NCBI GenBank assembly: GCA_963675365.2
Contig: CAXXVA010000002.1
Coordinates: 186,001-250,000 of the forward strand
Direction: 5' to 3'
Length of the DNA: 64,000 nt
Origin: CAXXOK01 sp963675365
GTDB taxonomy: Bacteria > Bacillota > Clostridia > Christensenellales > Aristaeellaceae
Part shown: positions 49,231-58,027 of the stretch, in pieces
Position numbering within the stretch: position 1 is the first letter of the stretch
Layout: each line of letters starts with the position of its first letter
Program-made: the position numbers and the translations under genes
Notes under the pieces: generated by a model
The model's input: only the letters and a program-made list of their open reading frames with translations
Databases searched by the model: none
Told to the model about the DNA's origin: nothing

Positions 49231-50472
49231 TTACGCTCCCATAATTTTCAGCAGCGTTTGGGTATGCTTTGCAAAGTCGTATTCCCGTGCGGCGTTTCTG
49301 GCGTTGCGGCCGTATTCCAGACGCTGTTCAGGCTCTATATCCGCAAAACGGCAGATCGCCCCGGCATAGGCGTCGGGGTCCGTCAGGGTTTCCGAACGGC
49401 CGCAGCGGTAGCGCTCGATCAGGTCGTACGCGGTTTGGTTGTTGGCAAGCACGGGCTTGCCGCTTGCGAAATAGTCGAATTCCTTGTTCATGCTCATGCC
49501 GAAGTTTGCGATCGGGGTCGGCTTCCAGTGCAGCAGGCACAGATCCGCTTTGGAAAGGATGTAGGGGACTTTTTGCTTGGCGACCTTGCCTTTGAAAACG
49601 ATATTGGCAAGATTGCGCTCTTTGGCCGCCTGCTCAAGCGCCGCCCGTTCATCGCCGTCCCCGAACAGCAAAATCCTGATGTCCATCCTGCCGCGCTTCT
49701 TGAGCGCCTCGGCCGTATCGACCAGAATGGACAGATCGTTGACCTTGCGGATCGCGCCGGCATAGACCGCCTTGAAGGTATCGGGGTCGTCCAGGTCGGG
49801 ATCGGGGAAGGCCAGGCGCTCTCGCTCGTCGTCAAACGCCGCAAGATCCACGCCATTGTTGATGTGGCGGATTTTGGAAAGCGCTACCGGTCCTCCGCTG
49901 TCGCTTCCCCATCCTTTGCCGATGATATAGTCCCTGCCGCCCTCCATCGTGAACACAATTTCGTCCGCGCGGGTGTACAGCTTCTTTTCGTAGGCGTACA
50001 TCAGCTTCAGCGCCAGGCTGTTCCTGCGGGTCAGGCCGTACGCCACAAAGCTTTCCGGCCATAGATCGGCGATCTCGGCAATGCCTTTGCAGCCGTATTT
50101 TTTCGCAAGCTTCAGCCCTTTCATACAGGCCATGGGCGTTGCGGACACGGCGAGAATGACGTCCGGTTTTGGGAAGCGTTTGCATACGCGGGCAAGACGC
50201 GGCGGGAACAGAAGCATGTTGAGGATGCGGCGGATGGTGCTGCCCTCGTAGCCGAGATCCCGCACGTATACGTAATGGATGCCTTCCACGGTGTCTTCCC
50301 GGTACAGGCTTCCGTCGGTGATAAGGTTGAGGCTTGCGTTGTGTACGGTGCTGGCGGCAAAGATGGTCACGTCGTGCCCCGCGCGCATCAGGTGCTTGGC
50401 AAAGGTTGCCGGGCGCGCGAGGGGATAGTATTTCGTAGGCACCGCATAATGATTAATCAGCCAGATGCGCAT
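49231..50472 (-). CDS. GT4 glycosyltransferase 3 (WbuB/WcaI-like)
   Basis: A 413-residue GT-B enzyme starting MRIWLINHYAVPTKYYPLAR, typical of WbuB/FnlD-like transferases that add a fucosamine or related amino sugar. Donor site: VYAGAIRKVNDLSILVDTAE, LFGDGDERAAL and NKEFDYFASGKPVLAN (the glutamate motif). ATG 50472 follows AAAGAGG located inside the preceding gene. Confidence 0.87.
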   Translation of the reverse strand: MRIWLINHYAVPTKYYPLARPATFAKHLMRAGHDVTIFAASTVHNASLNLITDGSLYREDTVEGIHYVYVRDLGYEGSTIRRILNMLLFPPRLARVCKRFPKPDVILAVSATPMACMKGLKLAKKYGCKGIAEIADLWPESFVAYGLTRRNSLALKLMYAYEKKLYTRADEIVFTMEGGRDYIIGKGWGSDSGGPVALSKIRHINNGVDLAAFDDERERLAFPDPDLDDPDTFKAVYAGAIRKVNDLSILVDTAEALKKRGRMDIRILLFGDGDERAALEQAAKERNLANIVFKGKVAKQKVPYILSKADLCLLHWKPTPIANFGMSMNKEFDYFASGKPVLANNQTAYDLIERYRCGRSETLTDPDAYAGAICRFADIEPEQRLEYGRNARNAAREYDFAKHTQTLLKIMGA

Positions 50473-50475
50473 AGC

Positions 50476-51342
50476 TCAAGCCTCTTTCATGGAACAGGCG
50501 TTCCTGTCTTTGCGGGCGATTTCTTCCATGGTCAGCACGCTGCTGATCTGGCTTAACAGACGGCTGTTGCTGAAATGCCTGAACAGCTTCCGAAGCGGGT
50601 ACAGAACGGCGATAATCAGCCGGATGTCGCGGCGGTAGCGGATATGCAGGCGGCTGTACGCCTTGCGGAAGCCGAAATACTTCACAAGGTAATCCTGGAA
50701 ATTCGTCTCGTGGAAGACGCTGCGTTCGCCGTCCATGATGTAAATGCCTTCCGAAAGCTCCAATTGAAAATAGTCCAGCAGGCTGTACACAAGCGCGGCG
50801 TTGACCTGCTTTTTCTCCTGGCTCGGCCTGGCTTTCTGCACGGAGAGCGACACGTAGCCTACATGCACATCGACAAAGATATAGCCGGCGATGACGCCGC
50901 TGTCCTTGCTGAACGCGGCGAGCGTGAGGTTGCCCCGCCAGTCTTTCAGGTCCGCGATAAAGCGCTCGCGGTTTATGGTGTGGCGGTTTTTGACGGGATA
51001 GCTTTTCTGGGCCTCCAAATATACCTGGTACAGGCCTTCGGCATAGTCCAGCGGGTTGATGGCCCGTATCTCAAAATGCTTCAGACCCTTGTTGATCTTA
51101 TAGCGGTAATTGGCCTTGACGTCCGAGAGACGAAACGGCGTATCCTTGATAATATACCACCAATTGGTGGGTTCCGGGCAGTCGAAATCCGACGTCCACC
51201 GCGCCAGCAGCGGGCGGCCTTCGTCGTCCGCGGGTTTCCAGATGTCTTCATCCTGAAGGGACCGTTCATCCGCGGCCTCGTGCGGGGCGACGGTCGGAAT
51301 GATGGCGTGGTTGTAATATCGCCACTTCAACTCAGCCTGCAT
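50476..51342 (-). CDS. GNAT-like acyltransferase D
   Basis: A 288-residue protein more distant from the three FDFEGSM enzymes. The middle region (YRYKINKGLKHFEIRAI, then YLEAQKSYPVKNRHTINRER) and ALVYSLLDYFQLELSEGIYI with HETNFQDYLVKYFGFRK fit a GNAT/FemAB-like fold: acceptor helix, then the C-terminal FG motif. It overlaps the sugar transferase gene by 11 bp. The order, right after the initiating transferase, suggests it acts on the first sugar. Acyl donor unknown. Confidence 0.72.
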   Translation of the reverse strand: MQAELKWRYYNHAIIPTVAPHEAADERSLQDEDIWKPADDEGRPLLARWTSDFDCPEPTNWWYIIKDTPFRLSDVKANYRYKINKGLKHFEIRAINPLDYAEGLYQVYLEAQKSYPVKNRHTINRERFIADLKDWRGNLTLAAFSKDSGVIAGYIFVDVHVGYVSLSVQKARPSQEKKQVNAALVYSLLDYFQLELSEGIYIMDGERSVFHETNFQDYLVKYFGFRKAYSRLHIRYRRDIRLIIAVLYPLRKLFRHFSNSRLLSQISSVLTMEEIARKDRNACSMKEA

Positions 51343-52072
51343 GGGGTTCTCCTTCCAGTATCGAGAGGGCTTCCTGCTGGCGCAGGCGGTATTCGCCGCT
51401 GGTGACCTTGCCGCGTTTGAGCAGATAATCTCCCAGGTCTTCAGCCGTGGCCATGCCGCCCTGGCTGACGCTTTCGGACCGGATCACCTTGCCGATTGTC
51501 CCAAAGAAGATCCGGGCGTCCTCAAGAAAGGTAATCCGCCGCACGTATTGCAGATCGTAGGCAAGCTTATCCTCCCAGGGGATATCGTTGCGGCCGTTGA
51601 TCTGCGCAAGCCCGGTCAGGCCGGGGCGCACCGCATGGCGCTTGCGCTGCTCCCGCGTCATGAACACCATGTCCCGGACGAGCTGCGGTCTGGGGCCGAC
51701 GAAGCTCATGTCGCCCTTGAGGATATTCCACAGCTCCGGCAGTTCGTCGAGGCTCGTGTTCCGAAGCGTTCTGCCAAGCCCCGTCAACCTGTCCCCGTCG
51801 GGGAGCAATGCGCCGTCTGCATTCCGCGCATCGGTCATGGTGCGGAACTTGTACAGCGTGAACAGCGTCTCCCGCCCCGCCGCGTCCTTGCGGCCGGGCC
51901 GCAGCTGCCGAAACAGCACGGGCGGCTTGTGCGCAAGTACGACCATCAGCGCGACGATCCCCAGCACGGGGGATAACACGACCAGCGCGGTCGCCGACAG
52001 TACGGCGTCCAGGAAGCGCTTCAGGAACAGGACGTAAAGCCTGTCAAAGACCCCCGATGGCCCTGCTTTCAT
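51332..52072 (-). CDS. Initiating sugar transferase (EpsL/PglC-like)
   Basis: A 246-residue monotopic phosphoglycosyl transferase that puts a sugar-1-phosphate on undecaprenyl phosphate to start the repeat unit. One hydrophobic segment (residues 15-42) precedes the catalytic domain: YKFRTMTDARN, TSLDELPELWNILKGDMSFV (the Asp-Glu pair), GPRPQLV and RPGLTGLAQINGRN. ATG 52072 gives the normal N terminus but no clear ribosome site; GTG 52162 would add 30 residues and overlap the aminotransferase. The C terminus beyond about 215 is longer than in PglC. Confidence 0.85.
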   Translation of the reverse strand: MKAGPSGVFDRLYVLFLKRFLDAVLSATALVVLSPVLGIVALMVVLAHKPPVLFRQLRPGRKDAAGRETLFTLYKFRTMTDARNADGALLPDGDRLTGLGRTLRNTSLDELPELWNILKGDMSFVGPRPQLVRDMVFMTREQRKRHAVRPGLTGLAQINGRNDIPWEDKLAYDLQYVRRITFLEDARIFFGTIGKVIRSESVSQGGMATAEDLGDYLLKRGKVTSGEYRLRQQEALSILEGEPHAG

Positions 52073-52149
52073 CTGATCTGCGGAGATGGCGGTCAACCCC
52101 CAATACGGTATGCGGTCATGCGCGTCGGCGGTGCGGGTATGTGGTAAGC

Positions 52150-53370
52150 TTACCCGAAACACCCGCGGACGAACCGGATGATCGTGTCCTGTTCCTCCGC
52201 GGTCATTTTGTTATCGGATGGCAGGCAGAGACCCCGGGCAAACACATCCGCGGAGACGTCCGCGTCTTCCCTGCCCGGAGCGGTGACAAAGGCGTGATTC
52301 CGAAAAAATGGCTGGAGGTGCATCGGCTTCCAGATCGGCCTGGACTGCGCGTTAAGGCGCGTCAGCAGTTCGTAGATCTCGGTCGGGCAGCTTTTGCCCG
52401 CTTCCTTTATATACCGCGCGTCCTTGTCGGTTCGAACCTGCTCGCACATGGCGGGCTGGTCGATCAGGATGCAGGAAAGCCAGAAATTCGGCTCCATCCG
52501 TCCCTCAATATAAGGATTCATGGAGAGGGGAAGGCCTTGGAATCCGTCGCGGTAGCGCAGATAAATCGCCTTTTTCTGCGCGATGTGCTCGTGGAGATAC
52601 GGAAACTGCCCGCGCACCACGCCCGCGACGACGTTTGACATCCGGTAGTTATAGCCAAGTTCCTCGTGCTGGTACCACGGCGCGTTTTCGCGGCTCTGTG
52701 TGGACCATTTGCGGACCTTCTGTGCGGCTTCCGGGGAATCGGTCAGCACCATGCCGCCGGAGGAACCCGTAATAATCTTGTTGCCGTTGAAGCTGATGAC
52801 GTTGTAGTCACCAAACGTCCCCGTCTGCCTGCCCCGGTAGGTCGCGCCGAGGGATTCGGCGGCGTCTTCGACCAGCACGGCTCCGTGCGCGTCGCAGACG
52901 GCCCGAAGCTCGTCCAGCTTTGCGGGCGTGCCGTAGAGGTTGGCCACGACCACGACCTTGACGTCCGGATAGAGCGAAAACGCCCTTTCCAGCGCTTTGG
53001 GGTCCATATTCCAGGTTTCGGTTTCCGAATCGATGAAAATGGGCACGCCGCCCTCGTACACCACGGGATTCACGGTCGCGCTGAAGGTCATGTCGGAACA
53101 AAACACCTTCTGCCCCGGCTGCACCCCGCAGAGCTTGGTGCACAGGTGCAGCGCACTGGTGCCGCTGGCAAGCGCGACGGCATACTTGCAGCCGACCTGC
53201 TCGCGGGCGAGGCGTTCCGCCTCGTCGATATTCTTTCCGATGGTGGTCATCCAGTTCAGGGTATACGCTTCGTTCATATACGTTAGCTCTTCCCCGTGCA
53301 TGGTCGGGGAAGACAGCCACACCGTTTTTTCAAACGCGGGTACGCCCTGGATCCTATCCTTATCATTCAT
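52150..53370 (-). CDS. UDP-4-keto-sugar aminotransferase (PglE/EpsN-like)
   Basis: A 406-residue DegT-type PLP enzyme. It has the motif SPTMHGEELTYMNEAY, typical of PglE/EpsN, ALASGTSALHL, LVEDAAESLGATY and SFNGNKIITGSSGGM with the PLP lysine at 198. Together with the CapD/PglF-type dehydratase at 55695 it should make UDP-4-amino-4,6-dideoxy-GlcNAc, the bacillosamine precursor. AGGAG precedes ATG 53370. It is the first gene of the 12-gene operon, under promoter module B. Confidence 0.9.
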   Translation of the reverse strand: MNDKDRIQGVPAFEKTVWLSSPTMHGEELTYMNEAYTLNWMTTIGKNIDEAERLAREQVGCKYAVALASGTSALHLCTKLCGVQPGQKVFCSDMTFSATVNPVVYEGGVPIFIDSETETWNMDPKALERAFSLYPDVKVVVVANLYGTPAKLDELRAVCDAHGAVLVEDAAESLGATYRGRQTGTFGDYNVISFNGNKIITGSSGGMVLTDSPEAAQKVRKWSTQSRENAPWYQHEELGYNYRMSNVVAGVVRGQFPYLHEHIAQKKAIYLRYRDGFQGLPLSMNPYIEGRMEPNFWLSCILIDQPAMCEQVRTDKDARYIKEAGKSCPTEIYELLTRLNAQSRPIWKPMHLQPFFRNHAFVTAPGREDADVSADVFARGLCLPSDNKMTAEEQDTIIRFVRGCFG

Positions 53371-53537
53371 CGCCAGTTCTCCTGCTCAGCCATGCGCCGG
53401 ACGTTTGATTGTTCTTTCCACTATAATGCGCCGTTGATTGAAAACCGTTTCTCCCGAAATCCGATGTGCGGCCCGGACCGGGGATCATTGCGTAGCGGTA
53501 CAGACCTCCAGGCCGGCTCCGGGACGCTCGTGCAGCG

Positions 53538-53577
53538 ATTATAGCAGAAAATACTTATTTTGTAAACAATATTGTAA
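53538..53577 (-). promoter_or_regulatory. Promoter module B with TTGTAA direct repeats
   Basis: On the - strand TTTACA (53566-53561), a 17-nt spacer and TATAAT (53543-53538) followed by CGCT. TTGTAA repeats at 53560-53565 and 53572-53577 are 12 bp apart, in the same position relative to -35 as in module A. It drives the 12-gene operon with a ~160-nt leader. Confidence 0.78.
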
Positions 53578-54162
53578 TATTTTATTAATAATTAAGGAGA
53601 CGTCTGTCTGCCCCACCCGTTTTTACGGAATTTCGGCCGCGATGGAAGCGCCGGGTTTCAGCGCAGATGTTTGAAGGTATATAAGAGTTAGCCTTTCGGT
53701 TTATGCGTCTGCATCCACTGTATTGTAGGCCGTTCTGACGGCAGCATACGTAAAACCGGACGGACAGCGTGTATCCTGACGGAAGGACAAGGAAGGGACA
53801 GGCGGGCAAACGGGCGCGGCAATACGGGTACGGCGCTCCCGGAGATCGTCCGCGGCGAAGTATTTCGCGGGCGCATCGTCTTCCCGGAGCGATGCATGGG
53901 CGGCTTCCCGAGAGGCAAACGGAGAGATTGTTAAATAATTATTAAGCTTATGTGAAATTGTTTTGCTCTTTCTGCACCCGGAATTTCCACTGGTACGATT
54001 TTGTCCGCACAGGCCCTGTCCGGGAAGGGTTTACGGCCGCAAACCCTGTGAAATAAAGCGACGGAGCAGTTCCGTGGCTGCCAGGGACGGCGCATACCCC
54101 GGGGCTGAAAGGCGGGCGTCCGCCGCTATAGTTGCGTCTGAAATATTAAGAAAAATTTGCGC

Positions 54163-54191
54163 TTGACATATTTCAGTAACATAATTATAAT
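54163..54191 (+). promoter_or_regulatory. Consensus promoter of the LRR/CapD genes
   Basis: TTGACA (54163-54168), a 17-nt spacer and TATAAT (54186-54191): perfect sigma-A boxes. Confidence 0.85.
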
Positions 54192-54281
54192 ATATCCGCA
54201 TAGTAATGTTTTTCAGGGGACGGGCATATTCGCCGAAATATGCACAACGGTTTGCCGTACGCATAAGGAGAATCCGCCGAC

Positions 54282-55676
54282 ATGGGTGACAAGAAGCACA
54301 AACGCAAGCAGAAGGAACGGCTCGCTGAGATTGCCAACGAACTGGAAGAGCGCGAATTTGCGATCAGCCGGGAAGCGCAGTATCTCGAGGAGCTGAAAGC
54401 GGAGCTTGACGAGCGGGAACGCAGGATTATCGCGGCCAGCGCCGCGCTGTCTTCGCGCGAGCATCCGCTGCGGGACGAAGAAGATACAAAGCCCGCCGGC
54501 CGGGAAATCCCGGTCCAAGCGCCGCCCGCGCCGCAACCCACGCCCGTACCCAAGGCGTCCCCTTCGCGGCCGTCCGCCAAGATCGTCGCGGAAATCAACG
54601 GAATCCTGAAGTCTGTTTTCTGGGACTACTCCAACAACGTCCATCACATCAGCACGCAAATGTCTACGGTTACGGCCGCTATGATGTGCGCGGCGGTGAC
54701 CAGCGTACTGGAAAACAAAGGCTTTGATATGAAAGCCGTATTTGAGCAGGAGATGGAAAGGGTGCTGCGGGAGGGCGGTATGGACAAGACAGTCGTCATG
54801 CCGCACATTCCGGACAAACGTCCCGCCGCAAAACCTGTGCCCGCGCCCGCGCCCGCGGCCAAACCGGAAAGCCGGGCCGTGCCCGCGCCGCAGCCCGCGG
54901 CCAAACCGGCGCCGGTCTCCGTGCCTGAGCCGTCCGATCTGGACGACGACGATAACGGAAACGATCTCCTGGCACCCGCGCCCAGCGTTTTAGCGGAACT
55001 AAAGCAAGCCGGAGACGATATCCTGCGCATCAACAGCGTGATCGAATTTCAGAAGCTTGGCGATTACGGGTTCCGCAATAACGAGAAAATCGTCCGCGTG
55101 CAGCTTCCCGAAGGGATTCAGTATCTGCCGGGTAACTTTTTCTACGGCTGCAGCAACCTGCGGGAAATCTGGCTGCCGGATTCGCTGCTTGAGATCGGGG
55201 CCAATTCGTTCTACGGATGCAAATTGCTTGAAACCGTACATATCGGCGAGAAATCCGCCCTGCGGGAGATCGGCGAGTACGCGTTCTCCCTGTGCGAATC
55301 GCTCGTCTCCTTCACCGTACCGGCGCAGGTGGAAACGCTGGGAACCAGCGTGTTCCGCTTTTGTGCGTCGCTTGAAACCCTCGGTTTTGCCAAATCGAGC
55401 AGGCTGCGCGTCATCGGCAGCCACTTACTGCAGAACTGTACCTCGCTTCAGACCATCCAACTGCCCGACAGTATCAGGGTCATCCCGACCAGCATGTGCT
55501 ACGGCTGCTCCAAACTGCGGAATGTGACCGCAAGAGGCGTCAATATCATAGAAGATTACGCCTTCTTCGGCAACGAAAACCTCCGCGCCGTCAGCATCGG
55601 CTCTAAAAAGGTCATTGCGCCGCAGGCTTTCGAGGGATGCGACCCCGCCTTGTCCATAGAGTATCTTAACGACTAG
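54282..55676 (+). CDS. Cytosolic coiled-coil protein with BspA-type leucine-rich repeats
   Basis: A 464-residue protein without signal peptide or membrane segment. Residues 1-60 are a charged coiled coil (KERLAEIANELEEREFAI), 70-105 a Pro-rich linker, about 105-165 a helical domain (KIVAEINGILKSVFWDYSNN), 185-225 a second Pro/Ala linker, and 250-460 about eight LRR_5 repeats (for example FYGCSNLREIWLPDSLLEIG). BspA-type LRRs are usually on the cell surface, so a cytosolic version is unusual. AAGGAGA precedes ATG 54282. It shares its transcript with the CapD-type dehydratase and may be a scaffold for the assembly enzymes; function unknown. Confidence 0.8.
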   Translation: MGDKKHKRKQKERLAEIANELEEREFAISREAQYLEELKAELDERERRIIAASAALSSREHPLRDEEDTKPAGREIPVQAPPAPQPTPVPKASPSRPSAKIVAEINGILKSVFWDYSNNVHHISTQMSTVTAAMMCAAVTSVLENKGFDMKAVFEQEMERVLREGGMDKTVVMPHIPDKRPAAKPVPAPAPAAKPESRAVPAPQPAAKPAPVSVPEPSDLDDDDNGNDLLAPAPSVLAELKQAGDDILRINSVIEFQKLGDYGFRNNEKIVRVQLPEGIQYLPGNFFYGCSNLREIWLPDSLLEIGANSFYGCKLLETVHIGEKSALREIGEYAFSLCESLVSFTVPAQVETLGTSVFRFCASLETLGFAKSSRLRVIGSHLLQNCTSLQTIQLPDSIRVIPTSMCYGCSKLRNVTARGVNIIEDYAFFGNENLRAVSIGSKKVIAPQAFEGCDPALSIEYLND

Positions 55677-55694
55677 ATTGCTTTTGCAATCCGC

Positions 55695-57878
55695 ATGGAA
55701 GAACTATTAGTAAAAATGCAATGGGTGGGTAAGTGTATGAGACGATTATTTCAGTCGAAAGATGAATCCAAAACCATTCAGCGAAACCTGATGCCGTCAC
55801 GGGATTTTATCCTGTGGGCGATCGATTTCAGCATGTATGTCGTGATCGGCACATTCATGCTGTTCCTCAGCGAGGAGGGCATTTACCCGATCGGGAAACG
55901 GCTGATATCGCTGGCCCTGCTGATCGCGTTCGTATTCACGTCCCGCTGGGTGTTCAACGTCTACCGCCAGGTTTGGCGCTATGCGACCGGGCATGAGTAC
56001 CTGGCCGTCATCTGGGCGGATTTTATCGGCGGCGCGGCGTACCTGCTTTTCAGCTTCCTGCTGACACAATGGGGTATGCAGATCATGATATGGCAGACCG
56101 TCACCATCGTCGCGGTCAATTGCCTGGTGCTGCTGTCGTCCCGTTTTGCCTACGTTTGCTATCATAACGCGATGAAAAAAAGTCTCTTTACCGGCAAGGA
56201 TAAAGCCGCCGGAAGTTTACATTCGCGTTTGTCGAGCACCATGAAATCCTGCGGCATTTTTATCCGCGTCATGGCTCCATTTCCCCTGGGATCCAATGAA
56301 ACCCGTCCGGCGGCGCCGGGCGACGCCGTTACGGATGGGCTTGCCAATCCGGGTGTGGGCGTGATGAACAATAAAATCAACATCGCCATTGTCGGCGCGA
56401 AAAACCTTGGCGTTTTGCTGGCAAGAGAGCTTTTATCCAATCCCAGGGCGCACTATTACCCCTATTGCTTTGTGGACTCGGACGTCCAGAAGGTGGGCAA
56501 CATGATCGCCGGCATCCGCGTTTATCCGGAGAAGGGGATCATCGAAAGGCTGCGTACGATGCCGGTGCAGGAGGTCATTATCGCCTTGCCGCACTTAAAC
56601 GGCCAGCAAAAGATGGAGAAGTACGAGTTTTACCGCCAGTCCGACTGCAAGGTCAAGCTGTACGACTTTCCCTTCAACCAGGCTGAAAATACCGAAAGCA
56701 AACGTATGCTGCGCGAGTTCAGCATTGAAGACCTGCTGGCCCGCGAGGTCATCCAGTTCAACGACCAGGAGAGCAAGCCCGTCTATCACGGGAAAACCAT
56801 CCTGGTCACCGGCGGCGGCGGCTCCATCGGCAGCGAGCTGTGCCGGCAGCTGGTGAAGATGGAACCGAAAACGCTGATTATTTTCGATATCTATGAAAAC
56901 AACGCCTACGATATCGAGCAGGAACTGCTTCCAAAGCTTGGCAAGAATGTCAGCCTGCGGACAGAAATCGGTTCGGTGCAGGATGAAGATCGGCTCCGCG
57001 AGGTATTCGAGACCTACCATCCCCAGATCGTGTTCCATGCCGCCGCGCACAAGCACGTTCCCCTGATGGAGAAAAACTCGGCCGAAGCGGTCAAAAACAA
57101 CGTGTTCGGTACCCTGATCACCGTCAACCTCGCGGAGGAATACAAAGTAGAGCGCTTCCTACTCATCTCCACCGATAAAGCGGTCAATCCCACCAACGTC
57201 ATGGGCGCGTCCAAGCGGCTGTGCGAGATGATCGTCCAGTCCAAGCAGAACTCAAAAACCCTGTTTTCGGCGGTTCGCTTTGGCAACGTGCTGGGTTCCA
57301 ACGGCAGCGTGATCACGCTGTTTAAAAAGCAAATCGGCTCCGGCGGCCCGATCACCCTGACCGACAAGCGCATCATCCGCTACTTTATGACCATCCCCGA
57401 AGCCGCGCAGCTCGTGCTGCAAACCTGCGCGCTTTCGCATCCCGGCGACATCTACGTGCTGGATATGGGCGTTCCGGTCAAGATCCTGACCCTTGCGGAG
57501 AATATGATCCGCCTGTCCGGCCTGCTGCCCTATAAGGATATCCAGATCAAGGAAATCGGCTTAAGGCCCGGCGAGAAGCTGTATGAGGAGCTTCTTGTCT
57601 CCAAGGAAAGCGTGACAAAAACCGCCAACGACCTCATCTTCATCGAGCGCGAACAGCCTATCAGCCAGGAAGAGCTGGATGAAAAACTACGTATCATCCA
57701 AAAGAGCATTCTGCAAAACAACGAGGAACTGATCGTCAAAGCGCTGCACCAGGTTGTGCCGACCTACTTCCGGCCGGAACTGGTGAACAGGCGTGCGGAA
57801 AACTCCATAGAGATGAAAATGTCCCGTGTCAGCGACAAGATTCCGGCTAACGACGTCCACAACGTTTCGGGCTGGTAA
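55695..57878 (+). CDS. Membrane UDP-GlcNAc 4,6-dehydratase (CapD/PglF/WbpM-like)
   Basis: A 727-residue enzyme making UDP-4-keto-6-deoxy sugar. Four N-terminal helices (about 35-160) are followed by an unusual ~50-residue linker, a Rossmann CoA-binding-like domain (IAIVGAKNLGVLLARELL) and a C-terminal SDR domain: VTGGGGSIGSEL near 370, AAHKHVPLME, and STDKAVNPTNVMGASKR in which Met replaces the SDR Tyr, as in WbpM/PglF. It ends with an extra ~45-residue tail. ATG 55695 lacks a clear ribosome site; ATG 55737 is an alternative. The product should feed the aminotransferase at 52150. Confidence 0.9.
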   Translation: MEELLVKMQWVGKCMRRLFQSKDESKTIQRNLMPSRDFILWAIDFSMYVVIGTFMLFLSEEGIYPIGKRLISLALLIAFVFTSRWVFNVYRQVWRYATGHEYLAVIWADFIGGAAYLLFSFLLTQWGMQIMIWQTVTIVAVNCLVLLSSRFAYVCYHNAMKKSLFTGKDKAAGSLHSRLSSTMKSCGIFIRVMAPFPLGSNETRPAAPGDAVTDGLANPGVGVMNNKINIAIVGAKNLGVLLARELLSNPRAHYYPYCFVDSDVQKVGNMIAGIRVYPEKGIIERLRTMPVQEVIIALPHLNGQQKMEKYEFYRQSDCKVKLYDFPFNQAENTESKRMLREFSIEDLLAREVIQFNDQESKPVYHGKTILVTGGGGSIGSELCRQLVKMEPKTLIIFDIYENNAYDIEQELLPKLGKNVSLRTEIGSVQDEDRLREVFETYHPQIVFHAAAHKHVPLMEKNSAEAVKNNVFGTLITVNLAEEYKVERFLLISTDKAVNPTNVMGASKRLCEMIVQSKQNSKTLFSAVRFGNVLGSNGSVITLFKKQIGSGGPITLTDKRIIRYFMTIPEAAQLVLQTCALSHPGDIYVLDMGVPVKILTLAENMIRLSGLLPYKDIQIKEIGLRPGEKLYEELLVSKESVTKTANDLIFIEREQPISQEELDEKLRIIQKSILQNNEELIVKALHQVVPTYFRPELVNRRAENSIEMKMSRVSDKIPANDVHNVSGW

Positions 57879-57900
57879 CGGAAAACAAAACCCGGGTAGG

Positions 57901-57944
57901 TATAAATACAAAATGCGCCTTGAAAGGCGCATTTTGTATTTATA
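57901..57944. terminator. Bidirectional terminator between CapD-type and GH5-like genes
   Basis: Perfect 20-bp arms at 57901-57920 and 57925-57944 (AAATGCGCCT core) around the loop TGAA, with A/T-rich outer parts giving T runs on both strands. Confidence 0.92.
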
Positions 57945-58027
57945 GTCGGAAGCTGCACGCAGGCTTGGAAGCAATAACGGTGCGGAAAAGAAGCGAGCAG
58001 AAGGAGGTTCGCCCCGATCCTGAGGTT

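Larger units (their letters stand above)
53371..54281. other. Long control region upstream of both polysaccharide transcripts
   Basis: About 910 bp with no convincing gene. It contains promoter module B (53538-53577, - strand), an A+T-rich island near 53930-53975, a chain of small hairpins between 54010 and 54130 (ACAGG/CCTGT, AGGGTTT/AAACCCT, ACGGA/TCCGT, GGCGG/CCGCC), and the consensus promoter of the LRR gene (54163). Part resembles the region at 35669-35835, including a TATAAGAG sequence about 150 bp from the promoter in each. Confidence 0.55.

Noticed and set aside
48247..50064. A 605-codon + strand open frame
   Set aside because: It is antisense to acyltransferase B and GT4-3, is Arg/His/Val rich without any domain pattern, and has no ribosome site: a shadow of GC-rich coding sequence.
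54010..54110. c-di-GMP (GEMM-type) riboswitch
   Set aside because: Fragments such as GCAAACC, GAAA and GGCTGCC appear, but the conserved GGACGCAAAGC block and proper P1 pairing are missing, and a separate promoter lies downstream.
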